Source: Combretum micranthum
Lineage: Eukaryota > Streptophyta > Magnoliopsida > Myrtales > Combretaceae
Assembly (NCBI GenBank): GCA_024138025.1
Contig: JAMXBD010000110.1
Span: 744,001 to 808,000 of the forward strand
DNA: 64,000 bases
Direction of reading: 5' to 3'
Part shown: piece after piece, positions 1 through 12,560 of the stretch
How the letters are laid out: each line of letters begins with the position of its first letter
Position numbering within the stretch: the first letter of the stretch is position 1
Notes under the pieces: generated by a model
What the model saw: the letters and a program-made list of their open reading frames with translations, nothing else
Told to the model about the DNA's origin: nothing
Databases searched by the model: none
Position numbers and translations under genes: made by a program

Positions 1-3000
1 TAAAGCTAAATTTCAAACCAGAATTCTGGCACATTGACCATCTTACACTCATTAATAGATTGCTTTCAGAACCTAGCATGAAGGTGGGCGCACACACATG
101 CACCAGGAATGCTAAGAGGGACCAACAGATATAGAACACATCATAGTTCAACCAGACTAGCATTCATAGAATAAGTTGCCAGGATACCTAACAGTCACGC
201 TGCTGTAATTGCCCCACCCAAAATAGTATCAGCAACTATTCAGTCATAAAGCAAGCCAGTGCCAATGTAGAATTTCATCCAGCTAACTAGTTCATTGGTT
301 GGGTTGCTTTCGTGATAAGGGAGGAGGGGAGTGGTGAGGCGGGTCCCCTCCACCAGATTACTTTACTGACTTGACTGGAATTCATTCAAAAAGAGTACAG
401 GAACTGGTTTAACAAAAAAGGTCTCGAACTACAGTGATCTGAGACCTTCAGCTGCAGCTACATCCAATTTTTCAGCAACTTGATCTGAAACAGATGGACT
501 TATTCCAAAGAAATCTGGTGCAATCGACATCAACGTATGGCCATATCACTGAGGTATCTCATTGGCATGTTGAAATAAACTTCTCTTACAGGCAAATTAG
601 CAACATTGTACATTAGATACACAGGGATGTCCAAATGCAAAAGATGTGAATTAACATTTTTGTCAGATTATGCATCCATCTATAGAAGATAGGAATTCCC
701 CACTGATTATGCCTGCATTACAATTTAATGGTGACAGCAGCTGCATTTGCCAATAAGGTCTGCTTGATATCCAGTCAACAACAATATTTTAAGAGCACCT
801 TCTTTACATAGAAACTCACGTTCTAATGAATCAAAAAGAAGAAGAAGAAAAGAGGGGGGGTGGGAAAGGATAGAAGGATATCTTCTTTTCTTTTCTGAAA
901 TCATAACCCACATAAGGCAAATTCCATCTCAATAGTCAACATTGAAGTTATAAATATATTTTAAGTATAATAAAGGCACTGAGCAACAATTTAACTACCC
1001 ATTGAACTATATGAAGGTCAAAGACCACACTGTCTATAGATAAAATTTCAAAAATGACAGGTGTCATCATCACAAAGTGCAATAATCTTTAACCTCACAA
1101 AAGTGAAGAGCTTTAAATATTAGGGAGTCAAAAATCAGAAAAACAAAGTGTAACCACTCTCATTCTTGGATTCCTGCTTGGCTGATTGGAGACAAAAGAG
1201 AACTTATATTACAAAAGGAGAAATATACAGAAGAATCAAAGTACTTTTGCCATTGATGTTCGATGGAGAGGCATTGACCATAATTGGACCATGTCGAGGA
1301 ACACGGACACCCAACAGGACTCCAGACCTGGTTTCTTCCAGCTAGCGCTATTTATGTAATCCAAGAAGCCACTTTGGTGGAATATAACAAGCATTTTTCA
1401 TGATATTTTATATCTTTTCTAGTAGCCCAGTCCCCCTTTGAAAAATTTCTGGATTCCCCATAATCAATATTCCGTAACCCCATGAACCATCTCTATCTCA
1501 TGACTACATCATCTAACACCCTAGCCCCCAAAATAAAAAAAAAATCCCGCCTGACAAATCTTCATTTAAAATAATTCCCCAAAATAAAAATTCATGTCTC
1601 TAAAGCCTAGATAGAGATAGTTTTTAATGTCATGACAATTTAAGGAAGCATTGCTCAAACCACACATCAAAAGACATGTTTTTATTCCTCCTCAAAATAG
1701 AAAGTGAGCCCTGGATCTTCTTTCCTTCCCAGCCACTCATTCCCAGGTGTTAGAGACCATCTTAAGTTCATGTTAGTGTACCCACACTTATCATGGCTGA
1801 CCACACACTGTACAGGGGCTTTAGAACAACGATCTAACTGACAATAGGGATTGGCATATACATAATTACGTAATAAAGATCAATGATCATACAAAGCTCA
1901 TACATTATGTGAGAAAAGGCTTGATAACCTATGAACATCTTGGCTGATACCATTTTCCACATGGGACTAAAGGCAACTTGAAACTAATTAAAAACCTATA
2001 TTTCTAAAATCTAACGAGTGAACTACAAGACCTACAGATTAATAAAACACAGGTAACTTTATGTAGCTAGAGCCAAAAGTTGCCTTGGTTGGTAATCAAG
2101 GAGATCTGCAACTTGTGTTCGTTCATTACCTTTGACACCAATCGAACTCCTTCATTTCTCAATTAAAGTGAATAGCCTTATTAAAGGCTAAATTCGTAGC
2201 GGGGGGTTAAAGGTTGTCCCAAAAAAAGAAGCTTAGTGGTTGTATGCACATAGCAAAGTTATAGAACCTTGACGATTGGCTTGAGAGGAGTGATTCTTTA
2301 GTCTAGTTACACAAAGAGACATATAAGGATCTGTTTGATGGAAACTATAATTTGATCACAGCAATTATTATATTGGCACCTGACAAGCTCACAAGCGTGT
2401 TTAAGTGATAAGTAACAATTTCTTGAAGGAACATAATCTCATTCAACCGGAGGATGAATACAAAAGGCTAGATGACTTATGGAAACAATGTTATCCAGGA
2501 GATCCATGAGACCAACATCACCTCATGATGAGGACATCAAAAAACTAATATGACTTAGATTCATGGTTGTCCTATGCAATGTATCTCATTAAAGGATCAA
2601 TGAATTTGAAGTTTAGTATTTGAATGGTGTAGTTAGGAGTGTATGTCAGTGTGTGTGTGCAGACACTGTAAGTAACATTACTTTGACAAGCAAAAAGCAA
2701 GACTAGGCTGCAAATAAATGCACCAATCAGAAGCTATGCCTTCTCCTAATGACCTGATAATGAATTAAAACTAGCAGAACATGTGTAACATCTGATACAC
2801 AATGGAAAATGGACCATGCTCATGCAGATAGAAAGTCAAAAAGTGAACTTGGAATAAAAAATTTGAATGGCTGCACAAAGCCTGACTACCAAACTTGAAA
2901 AGGAATAGTAAATGATGCACAGTATTGCAAGAATTGTTTGAAATAAAAAATACCAGACTGAATTAGAAGATAAGGTACAACACCTATGGTAGGGTTCACG

Positions 3001-3188
3001 TACTTTGTTGGACAACAAATAAATCCAGGGGGCATATGAGATCACAACACACTTTATTGTCCACCTTAGGAATTCCGCAATGCAAACATAGCTACATTCC
3101 TACTTCAAATTAAGTTCTAGTATCATACTGGCATGTTATATAAAAGTTCTAGGAAAACTACATTATGCTGAAATTTTTATCCATTTAG
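1..3188. other. Intergenic/3' flank, no gene recognised
   Basis: I read both strands and found no long open frame, no recognisable protein motif and no transposon ends. The stretch is moderately AT-rich with short homopolymers and a GT-rich patch near 2650. It lies downstream of the minus-strand DNA glycosylase gene, so part of it could be 3' UTR or a 3' intron of that gene. This cannot be shown from sequence alone. Confidence 0.5.
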
Positions 3189-3354
3189 TCATTGCCTAAC
3201 AGCAGATAGATTCTGTAAACTGAGCCAGAAGGATCCCTCAGGTTTTGGCACGACAGGTTCTAAGGGCTCGTATTTGATGTTGGTGGAAGCACCAAAGGGC
3301 ACATGGTCAATAGGAAAACAATGAAAACTAAGCAAACCAAAGCTTTGAAGATTC
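3189..3354 (-). other. Possible alternative last exon of the DNA glycosylase gene
   Basis: Read on the minus strand, the glycosylase frame reaches a GT donor (GTACAATG, first base at 3720) just after the residues NSILNLG. A consensus acceptor (TTACAG) ends at 3355. Splicing them keeps the frame and adds about 54 residues before a TGA at 3189-3191. The alternative is the unspliced 14-codon ending used for the main call. The added residues match nothing I recognise, so this is only a splice-signal observation. Confidence 0.2.
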
Positions 3355-3692
3355 CTGTAAGCGCCACCAAATCATGAGTCATCTAACAAACAGGCAGTTG
3401 CACCAAAGCATAAACGAGAAGGACTTATGAACATCAAGTAAGATAACAAAAATTTCAAAAATAGTAAGAACATGGTCAAAGAGTTCACATACAACAGAAC
3501 AAACAGAGACTTATCATGGTTAACATTGAGTATCAAAACTACATAAATGGAGCCATGATATCAATTTCCGAATCCCAATAGCAGCAAACATTGTTTAGGC
3601 AACAACAATGTAAAGCCTAAACCAAAGAAAATATGACTCCTACATTGTACCTGCAACCTTAGATACAGTACAACAAATGTAAGTCATAAATA

Positions 3693-4763
3693 CTAGGAGA
3701 TAAAGTGGGAATCATTGTACCCCAAATTTAAAATGCTATTAATGGGATCAATAAGCTGCGGCTGCTGGGCGTGGTGCTGTTGATGCTGCTCATCCTGCTG
3801 TGCTTGTGGAGGCGGCAAAGCAGCCCCAGCAGCCACAGCAGCAGCACTCGACGGGGTCCCTTTGGCCTCCACAAACCTCCACATATACCACGAAGCCACG
3901 GACCGATAAGGCCTCCATTTCTCACACAACTGATCCATCTGTGATGGCCTAGGTAACTCCTCAAGCCCATAAAGTAGCTGCACACCTTTCCGAACCCCGA
4001 GATCATTAATAGGTAGAACATCAGGTCTATGCAATGAGAAAATCATAAACATATGAACAGACCAAGACCCAATTCCATTAACCATAGTAAGCATGGTAAA
4101 CAAAGACTTATCATCCATATTTACAATTGATGAATCGGATAAGATCCCATTTCTATACTTCCTAGCTAAATCATGCAAATAACTAGCTTTACGCGCCGAG
4201 ACCCCGATTTGGCGGAGCTGCGGCGGGGTGAGAGCAAGGACGGCATCAGGTACGACACCGGCCTCACCACCGCATAGAGCAACAAACCGAGTGTAAATGG
4301 AAGTACCGGCTTTATAGGCTAATTGCTGATAAAGGATGCTTTTGGTTAGGGCAAGAAAAGGGGGGTGGAAGATGTCGAAGGAAGGAGGAGGATGTATGTC
4401 GATAAGAGGGCACAGGAGGGGATCGGCGGCGCGGAGGTGGCGGAGGGCGGATTCCACCTCGCCATCGCACGATAGAGATCGGGTTACGGTTAGGGTTAGG
4501 GCTTGGGAAACGCGCTGTGGGGTGGATTTTTGTGGGCCCTCGGGGGAGACTTTTCGGAGTTTTCGTGGGCGGAAGGGGATTTTGGCTGGCGCGGTGTTGG
4601 AGTTCGAGACAGCAGCAGTGACGGCGGCAGTGGCGGCGGCGGTTGTAGTGGCGGTCACAGAGACAGTTGTGGTGGCAGTGGACGGAGGTTCGGAGAGTTC
4701 AGGCTGAGGTTGGCTCTGGGTTAGGGTTTGGGATTGGTTCTGGGTTAGTGTTTGTTCGCCCAT
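3693..4763 (-). CDS. AlkA-like 3-methyladenine DNA glycosylase (HhH-GPD family)
   Basis: This is a single-exon frame of 356 residues. Enzymes of this family remove alkylated purines from DNA as the first step of base excision repair, in the nucleus. Residues 1-60 are low-complexity (Q, T, A rich). A basic patch RPRKLRK (65-71) could be a nuclear signal. The HhH-GPD domain covers about 110-310. The helix-hairpin-helix reads VNGIGSWSVHMF (228-239), and the catalytic aspartate is expected at D254 in PINDLGVRKG, by analogy with AlkA Asp238. The C-terminus is A/Q/P/H-rich. The start is the first ATG of the frame, next to a CT-rich leader on this strand. The antisense frame 4336-4707 is a shadow created by GC-rich simple repeats in the N-terminal coding part. 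Its divergent gene neighbour is the sugar transporter 53.6 kb away. The family call is firm. The exact C-terminus is not, because a splice donor overlaps NLG near 3720. Confidence 0.93.
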   Translation of the reverse strand: MGEQTLTQNQSQTLTQSQPQPELSEPPSTATTTVSVTATTTAAATAAVTAAVSNSNTAPAKIPFRPRKLRKVSPEGPQKSTPQRVSQALTLTVTRSLSCDGEVESALRHLRAADPLLCPLIDIHPPPSFDIFHPPFLALTKSILYQQLAYKAGTSIYTRFVALCGGEAGVVPDAVLALTPPQLRQIGVSARKASYLHDLARKYRNGILSDSSIVNMDDKSLFTMLTMVNGIGSWSVHMFMIFSLHRPDVLPINDLGVRKGVQLLYGLEELPRPSQMDQLCEKWRPYRSVASWYMWRFVEAKGTPSSAAAVAAGAALPPPQAQQDEQHQQHHAQQPQLIDPINSILNLGYNDSHFIS

Positions 4764-4799
4764 ATGGGATGGTGATATTCCGGGTCGGATCTTAGGGGT

Positions 4800-4960
4800 T
4801 TACAAAACGGACTGATCTGATGGCATGAGAGAGAGAGAGAGAGACTGAGAGTGTGTGTGAGAGTGGAACTTAAACAAATCGGATCCTGTATGTAATTTCT
4901 CTCGTCGGAGACCTTTTCCGGGGAAAGTGAAGTGGAGTATGTATATTTATTATAAAACAT
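4800..4960 (-). promoter_or_regulatory. Glycosylase gene leader and proximal promoter
   Basis: Upstream of the minus-strand ATG lies a (GA)n run at about 4828-4845, which is a CT-rich leader in the gene's sense, followed by a GT/GA tract. A TATA-like stretch (ATAAATATAC on the minus strand, 4941-4950) sits about 180 bases from the ATG. The spacing suits a plant core promoter with a pyrimidine-rich 5' UTR. The start site itself is not visible. Confidence 0.4.
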
Positions 4961-5059
4961 AAAAATAATATAAACCTTAAAACACTAAGGTCAACGTTCA
5001 TTAAAATAAGAATGAGGCAAGATTGAGAGAAGTCTTGTTGTGGTGGTGGTGACCACTGA

Positions 5060-5470
5060 TGTCAAATTTCATAATTTGCTTCCGGATAAAAAACTTCTGG
5101 CTATGTTCATCTTAGGGTGAGAAAATTTAACATACAATCCATTGAGCATAAATCATTCAATCGAAAATTGAGGAATTTTGTTTCTTTTTATAAATAAAAA
5201 TTCTAGAAAACAATTGATTGATGGAAAATTAATCATGTTAAAATTGATATCATTCATATCAAATTTCATAATTTGCTTTTGGATAAAAAGCTTCGAGCTA
5301 TGTACACCTTTGAGTGAGAAAATTTAATGTATCATCCGTAAAGCATAAATCACTCAATAGAAATTGAGAAATTTTGTTTCTTTTCATGAATAAAATTTCT
5401 AGAAATAAGTTTTGCCGAACACTAACAATTGACTGTTGGAGAATTGAAGATGTTAAAATCAATCGGCTGA
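5060..5470. repeat. Diverged tandem duplication, two copies of about 200 bp
   Basis: Two head-to-tail copies (about 5060-5257 and 5258-5470) share blocks such as TCAAATTTCATAATTTGCTT, GTGAGAAAATTTAA and GAAATTTTGTTTCTTTT in the same order. They differ at many positions, so the duplication is old. No coding potential is seen. Confidence 0.6.
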
Positions 5471-5639
5471 TGTTCTAAATTTCACTCCACGGTTGTATAG
5501 AAATTTTTGGTAGATCAATATTTTTTTTATTTAGAAAATGAGTCCACACTTTAATTATATTCTTAAATTCTTTTTTTTTTCTAAATTTATATTATAAAGG
5601 AAAAGGAAGTAGATATTACAAATTTAAAAAAAAATACAA

Positions 5640-5800
5640 AAATATCACTAGAACAACAATTCCAGTTTAGAAAACTCAAACTCGTCTCATGAATAGACAA
5701 GGTAATAAGTGATCGACCTTGTCTTTTGAAGAAACGAGGATATTACGGCTACAGTAGCCATCATTACAATCTCAATGAGACTAAATCACTACCCACACTT
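5640..5800. repeat. Fragment with GTCTC...GAGAC palindromic motifs
   Basis: The segment holds CTCGTCTCATGAATAGACAA and CTTGTCTTTTGAAGAAACGAGG, each of which can fold back on itself. The same motif type occurs near 16.9, 17.8 and 57.6 kb, so this is probably a scrap of one dispersed repeat family of unknown class. Confidence 0.4.
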
Positions 5801-6482
5801 CTTCTACCCTACTCTTTTTCATTCTCAATTTTTTTCCGCTCCCCAATTTCCTTCATGCTAAAACCCTACCTCTAAGCTCCAATTTAGATTTCTTCACTTT
5901 GTTGACAAAAATGACGCGATTTCTTCCTATATGTCATTCAATCTGCCCCAACCAAGCACCAGTTGGTGCTTATTTCAACCAATTTTTCACAAAATTCGTA
6001 ACTTATGCTTCATTTCTCATGTAAGTTGCTCGAACTTCTCCTTTGATTTTTTTTGCGGTTTTTGATGATGTATTGTTACATGATGTTCACGTGTATGGCT
6101 ACATTGTGTGTCAAATTCGGTCTTTGAAGCCATATTGATAATTTTTGTATATAAGTACATGTTATCATGATATTGAAATTCTTCAAAATAGTCATATTTA
6201 AGGTATTGGCATATATTACATGTATATAATAAGCTATCATTTCATATGTTACGAACATGTGGACATAAATATGAATTTATTACTTATCCATTGTGATGAG
6301 AAGAACCTTTAGGAAAACCGAAACAATGTATATTTTAATAAACATTTGATCAATACTCCATAATATCAAAATCAAGATATATTGGTGTTAAGCTTTTAAT
6401 AGTAGTAAACTAGTAATGGTAAACATAATCGTTAATAGGGAAGTACAAATTATGATTTGTGATGTTTAAGTAATCGATAAAT
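5801..6482. other. AT-rich spacer, nothing recognised
   Basis: I see no long frame, no transposon ends and no RNA gene. The only open frame on the minus strand (6076-6258) has AT-driven composition and no motif. Confidence 0.5.
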
Positions 6483-6795
6483 TCCACTAGAAGGTTTTAA
6501 CATTTTGGAGTAAGTTCATTTAAGGTTTCAATGTTTTGAAAAAGTTCAAAATAGGTCCCAATGTTTGAAAAAGTGTTTTATATGTTTTAATTACATATTT
6601 ACCCTATTGATACATATCAATAGAGACCTTTTTGTAAGTTTTAATTAAATATCTCTCAAGTGATATGTGTCAATGGAGACCTCAATCAACTCATTTCTTC
6701 AAACGTTGGGACCTTTTTTGAACTTTTTAAAATATTAGAGCCTCAAATGTACTTACTCCTAAATATTGGGACTTTCCAATGTAATTTATCCCTTA
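6483..6795. mobile_element. Foldback MITE
   Basis: The segment is a long imperfect inverted repeat. The left arm (GGTTTTAACATTTTGGAGTA, then AAGGTTTCAATGTTTTGAA) is matched in reverse by the right arm (TTTCTTCAAACGTTGGGACC to ATTGGGACTTTCCAATGTAA). The ends read roughly TTCCACTAG and TTTATCCC. It is one of about nine similar foldbacks in this window, and a solo LTR is inserted directly at its right edge. Confidence 0.5.
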
Positions 6796-6797
6796 AG

Positions 6798-8063
6798 TGA
6801 TGCGAATGCATCAAGACCAAGCCAATTTGACTCCAAGGAAGGATCGAGCATCAAATGCATGTGGGAAAACTCGATTGAATAATGAAGTAACGAAGCTTGT
6901 GGATTCAACAAGGAAGAAAGAAGTCGATAAAAGGATGCAGGAGTCCTACGCCGACCTTAAGCCGCCGGCCTTGAAACCTTCCACTGTCGGCGTATCAAGG
7001 TATATTGTCGACCTTCCACCGGCGTTGAAGCATCCCAAATTGCGAAATTTTAAACCCGAAGCTTACACCGCCCATGTAAAATATATAAGCTGCCAACGTT
7101 CGAGATATAAGCTGCCAGCTTATATGTAATTCATAGATGTTTTAATTTTGTCTTTTTGTATTCCTTTAGTTATTATTATTAATAGGGTCATTTATTGTAT
7201 TTATTTTTAGATCTTTTAAGTTTCCTTAGTTATTATTATATATAGGACTTTTGTTTAGTTTTATAGACATAACATATATGATATATTCTCTATGAGAGTT
7301 CCTCCCTGGTGAGAGTATTTTGTGATTAATTATAATTATGTTTTCAATTACGTTATCAGTTACGTAATTGCCACAATTATGATTTTTCAGTTACATAACT
7401 ACCTTGTAATAGCCTATATATTAAGGCTAGTATGGGAGAGAGACAAAATCGGATTACATAATACATTTTTCATTGTGAAACACAATTTGAGAGAAATCCT
7501 TTCTCTTTGAGAACTTGGAATTTCTTCAAGAATTTGAATTCTTGTTGAGTTCATCATTATACCAAGGTTCTAGATCGGTATATCCAACAGGGTTACGATT
7601 ATTATATCAAGGTTCTTTAGGTTACTCAACCAAAGGATCGAGGTCAATTCCATCTTATCATACCAATGTTCGTGGAGTTTCAGATCCAGATCTGAATATT
7701 TCATTGGGTCAAGGTCCGCCTTCTTGATTCTTAGAGTCCGAAAAATTCAAGATCTATGCCAAGCACGCATTTGCAATTGTTTATGAATATTGAGAGATAT
7801 TGAAATTTCCTTTATATAAATTCTAGTTGATTGAATCTTTGATTCCTTTGACACAATAATCTGTTTTGTAATATGTGAGTCATATCGAATTGCAATTCTA
7901 TTGCAAACCTGTTTGTCTTTGTGATTGGTATTTCGATTCACGATTTCATCCATATCCTTTAGATTTTTTTTTTTAGAGTTTATATATTTATAAAACCCTA
8001 AAAAGATGAAGTACCCTAGATCTGTGAAGCAAAGAATTTTTTACCCCCCTCAGGTTCGTATCA
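6798..8063 (+). mobile_element. Ty3/gypsy solo LTR with TTAAG target duplication
   Basis: The LTR starts TGATGCGAATGC, ends GGTTCGTATCA, and is flanked by perfect 5-bp repeats TTAAG (6793-6797 and 8064-8068). Inside are a GC-motif cluster (6955-7120, with GCCGCCGGCC and CCGGCGTTG), a TATA-like run near 7240, and a T-rich leader. No second LTR or internal region is present, so this is the scar of LTR-LTR recombination. The 110-residue plus-strand frame at 6797-7129 lies wholly within the LTR and is not thought to be a gene. Confidence 0.8.
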
Positions 8064-8068
8064 TTAAG

Positions 8069-8607
8069 TAATATGACACTTTGAATAAACTAGGATAATT
8101 CATTGTCACATTTCGTGTATTCAACCTTGTTTTTCTGAACTGATAGGGTAAGCATAGAAATGGATAAGGCTTAGCTTGTGCTACATGCTCATGAAAACAT
8201 CGTTGAAGGGAATAACGGTCTAGGTTATGATAGGCAGTCGGTTATTGCGGTTAGTGTGTATAGGAATTCTACCTATGAGCAAGTCCTAGCCACAATATGT
8301 AGTTTGCATGCCTCAAAAGGGGACTTGGTAAGATTGCCTTAAAGTTATCATTCAACATGTTCACCCGTAATATGAGAACCGTCTTACAAACCAGAGATTA
8401 CAAGACTCTATCTTATTAATTTATTCAATTACATAGTTATAATATCTTTATTTAAACTCATTATGGAATCTAATTTTTCATAGTCTATCAGGATTGCAGA
8501 GAATCGATATTCCCTACCAAATAATGAAAATTGGGTAACAACCGACAAAATGCAAGATCTTACTTATTTATACAAGTTATCTAATTTGTATTCTAAGTTC
8601 ACTACTA
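8069..8607. other. Spacer, no feature recognised
   Basis: AT-rich sequence between the solo LTR and the next MITE. It may contain the far 3' end of the decayed minus-strand LTR that continues beyond 9402, but no clear terminus was found. Confidence 0.4.
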
Positions 8608-8615
8608 CCTATCTT

Positions 8616-9393
8616 TAGGGATGCAACCGGGGCAGGTTTTGGGATAGGTCATGTAAAACCCGAACCCGACCTGATTAGATATAAGACGTCCCAGAACCCG
8701 ACCCAACCCGACAAGGACGAACTCAATTCCGACCCAATAATACAAGTGTTGCTTTTGTTTTTTAAGTGTACATTGAAAATAAATGTATCAACTTTTTTCT
8801 TTAGATAATTTTTCTTATAATTGCATGATTTTTAATTTTATAGATTACATTTCCGAACTACCACTATTTTCAAAATAATTATAACAAGCTAAAGATGTAA
8901 GAATTCATCCAAATTGCATGTTTCCATACTAGGGTATGAAATAATTGAAATTATATATATATATATATATATATATAACATTCTGACAGCTTTTGAATCA
9001 TCGAACTTTAAAGCACAAAAAAACTAAGTACGTAGATTTTAAAGATAAGTTTCAATGGTAGATATAATATTCCAAATGCTCAACAACTTTATCCCATTAA
9101 TTTAAAAAATAATTAAAGTCGATCCATGGATGAACACGACGACACAGATGAACTTTTTTTTTTTAAATTTTATGGAGTATTGAATGTGTATTCTATGAAT
9201 TTATGTATGAAATATGGCTAGGGTTGAGAAAGTACTGTGTGTTTATATATGTATTACTGTTAATGTTTTGAAATTTTTTTTAATTTTATCGGATTGGGTC
9301 GGGTTTTTATCGGGTTTATATACTTGACCCAAAACTCTATAGGGTTTTTAGCGGGTCGAGTATCCTATAACGACCCACCCGGTTGCATCCCTA
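8616..9393. mobile_element. Non-autonomous hAT transposon, family A copy 1
   Basis: The terminal inverted repeats are TAGGGATGCAACCGGG and CCCGGTTGCATCCCTA, flanked by a perfect 8-bp duplication CCTATCTT (8608-8615 and 9394-9401). The 8-bp duplication and short repeats point to the hAT superfamily. The interior is AT-rich with inverted GACCCAACCCG/CGGGTCGGG-type blocks and no transposase frame. Two more copies of the family are at 21536 and 54707. Confidence 0.85.
8945..8977. repeat. (AT)n microsatellite
   Basis: A run of about 14 AT dinucleotides inside the hAT element. Confidence 0.8.
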
Positions 9394-9401
9394 CCTATCT
9401 T

Positions 9402-12400
9402 TCTAATTTCAAATGAGTCTTATGGAGGAGCTCTCTTCGCATATTCCTAGCACAATCCCAGTTAGCATTATTCATGTACAAAAACTGTTGTGGGTGAGCG
9501 CATCACGGGCTCAGTGAGATAACCTGACTAAACCACACATCAAGCAATAACAAACAAGTTTAATTAACAAGCATATATCATGCAACGATCAATCATATGT
9601 ATAAGTACAAGTTGAATAATCGGAATCCAAACATGATGCAAATTTGTGCCCTCTCATGAGATTGGAAGGAAGCCATGAAGAGCGATATACCGTGCCCAAG
9701 AGAATCAGTGAACCAAGGAATAATGGGTACCTTAAACTCTCATAAATTATTTTAAAACATTTCACTATTATCCTTAGAATAAAGAAACACCATTAAGTAT
9801 TAGTCATTTCATGTCGATACCACGAGCAGTGTTTCTTCGATACCAGGTAGTTCCTGTGGAACATAATAGAATAGAACAAAGGTACTCTTGGAAGAACTAA
9901 GATATTTACATCTAGAAAAACCAGACGCATCACAAAGAACCGAAATGCTAATACGAGCGAGGTCATCACTCCTTTTGAATGCAGTATATGCAATTGATGT
10001 AATGCATGTCCATTTTTATTTATGGTACCAATAATTTTTAATTAAGTTTAAGGTGATCATGCAATTCACAAATAATATCAACGTGCTTCATACTGCAATT
10101 ATCATACAATAGAATTATCACTTATAATAGGATAATTTAGCAATCAAGCATACACTAAACGTCATGCAATATACACAATCCCTTTTGCATATCAATTGAA
10201 TATATTATTATAAGCGCAGCTATACTATAAGCGCAAATAATGTAATAAGGTCAAAGTTACTCACCTGTTGTGGTCGCTAACTCATTGTAACATGCTACTG
10301 GAAGTCTAAGAACCGATCTATCTTTCCTATGAAATAAGATAACAGATTTTATTATTATTCCATTATCTATAAGGCCTTTGGTTGTACTTTTTATGACCTA
10401 ATTTAAGTTTCACTCTTTTTGATTTACTTTATTTTCTAGTATAGGAGTTTCAAATTTTATATGGGTTAGTCCTTTTTGACATTGTCAGACAATCCATCTA
10501 AACACATTTTTTGTAAGAGAAGTCTTCCTACAAATTATAGGGACTAACTTTAATTATATAATTTTTAACTAGGTCTATTATTTTCATTTTAACTCCATTT
10601 TAGCTTTTATCAATCTGTAAATTTTATTTATTTCATGAGTACTGATAATTTTCATAGAATATTTTAAGTTTTATTTTGCTTAATAATTTTATTATTAAGC
10701 TTTTACTATTTATATGATCTTTTTAGTATATCTATCTTAAGATAATTGATATTTGATATCTATTATTTATTTTCATTTTGCTTTTCTTGATTTTAATTGA
10801 CATCTATATTTTATTTTAGGGTGTTTTCTTTGTTCTAAATTTACTCAAGTTCCTTTTTCGTTAGTGTTCGCGTTAATTGTGAATTTTATTATTTTTTTTG
10901 TTTTCAGCCTTATCTATCTTATTGAAATTTTATACTTATATAGTTACATTTAGTATTTAGTTCTTTAATTGTTTTTTTTTTTTTACATATTCGTAGTTTT
11001 CTTAGAGCTTGAATATATATTAAGTATTTACAAAACTTGAATTTTATTTTATCGAGTAATTATAAAGTTTGTGTTTAATAGTTTAGTATTTTATTATCAT
11101 CATCATTATTATTTTTATATCGTTTGTTAATGTGATCACCTTATGGTAACTAATATTTTTTTTTCTAACATTTAGTTTCATCATGTTTCTCGTGATTCTA
11201 TTTCAAGTTATTATCTATTATTTTTAGGAATCACATTATTCGTAATTTTAAGTTATTTTAATTTTCCATTCTTATATATTTATCTATATAAAATAATTAT
11301 TGGACAATTATTATAATCTAATTATTTTGTTTAATTAGCTAAAATGTGTTTTAGTTATAAATGGTTATTAAAATATAACGCTTAACAAATATTTAAGCTT
11401 GTTAGTTTTAAAATTATTTATATTTATTTATTTATAATATTTTTACCTTCTATTATTATTATTATTATTATCATCTGTTACAACGAATAAATTTTGCTTT
11501 AGGGAAATTTTTATGCGTATGCCAGCATCCAACGCCGCCAACATTGCTCTCAAGTTGGCTGGTGTTTGTTGTAATTTACATGTCTTAGCTCCAGAGAACG
11601 CTGGCTTTGAAAGCCACCAGCGTTACAACGTACGCTGGCATCAACGCTACCGACATTGGTCTCTAATTTGCTAGCATTCATTCATATCTCGTAAAAACAA
11701 TAACTTACGTAACTTCTATTTCATGTATACCGACCCGAAGGCCGCCGGCCTATCATTGTACACTGCTGGTGTTGAGACTTACACCATCGGCATAGGGCCA
11801 GTGTTGCCATTGTCCATCATTTTTCTCGTTTGTCCTGTGTTCATAATTCAATTTTCTTACATTAAATATGTATTATACTTGTATTTAAACTACTTACAAG
11901 TGTTTTTTTCTATACTCCACATGTATTGTAAATGATATATCAATACATATAACATCTATAATCATTATACTACATGATTTCCAGCTACTACATATATTAT
12001 AACATGTAAGTAGAGTTTAAGGTTAAGTTTTACCTTGTGTGAGCTATTATAATGTCGCTAAACCCTCTCCCAAAGCTTGATACAAACCTAGGTTAATAGG
12101 AACATAGTTAAAGCTAGAGTTTAAGACATAAACTAACTTAAAACAAATTTCTTACCTTAACTTGAAGGTTTCCTTAGCTTTGTTTTAATGGTTGATTTTG
12201 TGTTGTTGTTTTGAACATGTTTTGTGTGGGTTTTTTGTTGTTGTTTTGGGTTTTTTCGTGTGTTGTGGTCTTGTGTTTGTTTGTGTGTTATTAAAACCTT
12301 GTTTTGTAGTTAGTTATGATATGTTTTATAGGCAAAGAGCTGCTGCATTTCTAGCCGAGAAAGGAGAAATTTTTTCCACCGACTGCAACTTGTTTGTGTG

Positions 12401-12560
12401 AATTCTAATGCATTAATTGTGTTGCTGAATTAGGGAGTGTGGATTGGTGTCGGATGTTGAATTTGTAGGCTTTGTTGGAGCAAATTTGGGGCAAGTTTTT
12501 GATGATTTTCGGCTGCTACAATTCCAAGGAGTTTCCAGCCATAAATCCAAGCTCAAGCCA
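9402..12560 (-). mobile_element. Decayed Tekay-like Ty3/gypsy LTR
   Basis: Read on the minus strand, landmarks occur in the same order as in the better solo LTR at 28469-31810: a TATA-like CCTATAAAACAT (about 12321-12332), a GCCGGC-type motif island (11515-11830), CAGGTGAGTAAC (10256-10267) and TCACTGAGCCCGTG (9504-9517). The span fits an LTR of about 3 kb. Neither terminus nor a target duplication was found, and the hAT MITE at 8616 probably split its 3' end. The open frames inside (9793-9993 minus, 11723-11935 plus, 12192-12401 plus) show no protein motif. Confidence 0.42.

Noticed and set aside
4336..4707. 123-codon plus-strand frame (and 4503-4724)
   Set aside because: It is antisense to the N-terminal, simple-repeat part of the glycosylase gene and has no family motif.
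4476..4740. Telomere-like TTAGGG/telobox motifs
   Set aside because: The GGTTAGGGTTAGGG and TTAGGGTTT stretches encode Thr/Leu/Gln-rich residues of the glycosylase and are too short to be an interstitial telomere.
6797..7129. 110-codon frame as a gene
   Set aside because: It lies entirely inside an LTR with defined ends and target duplication.
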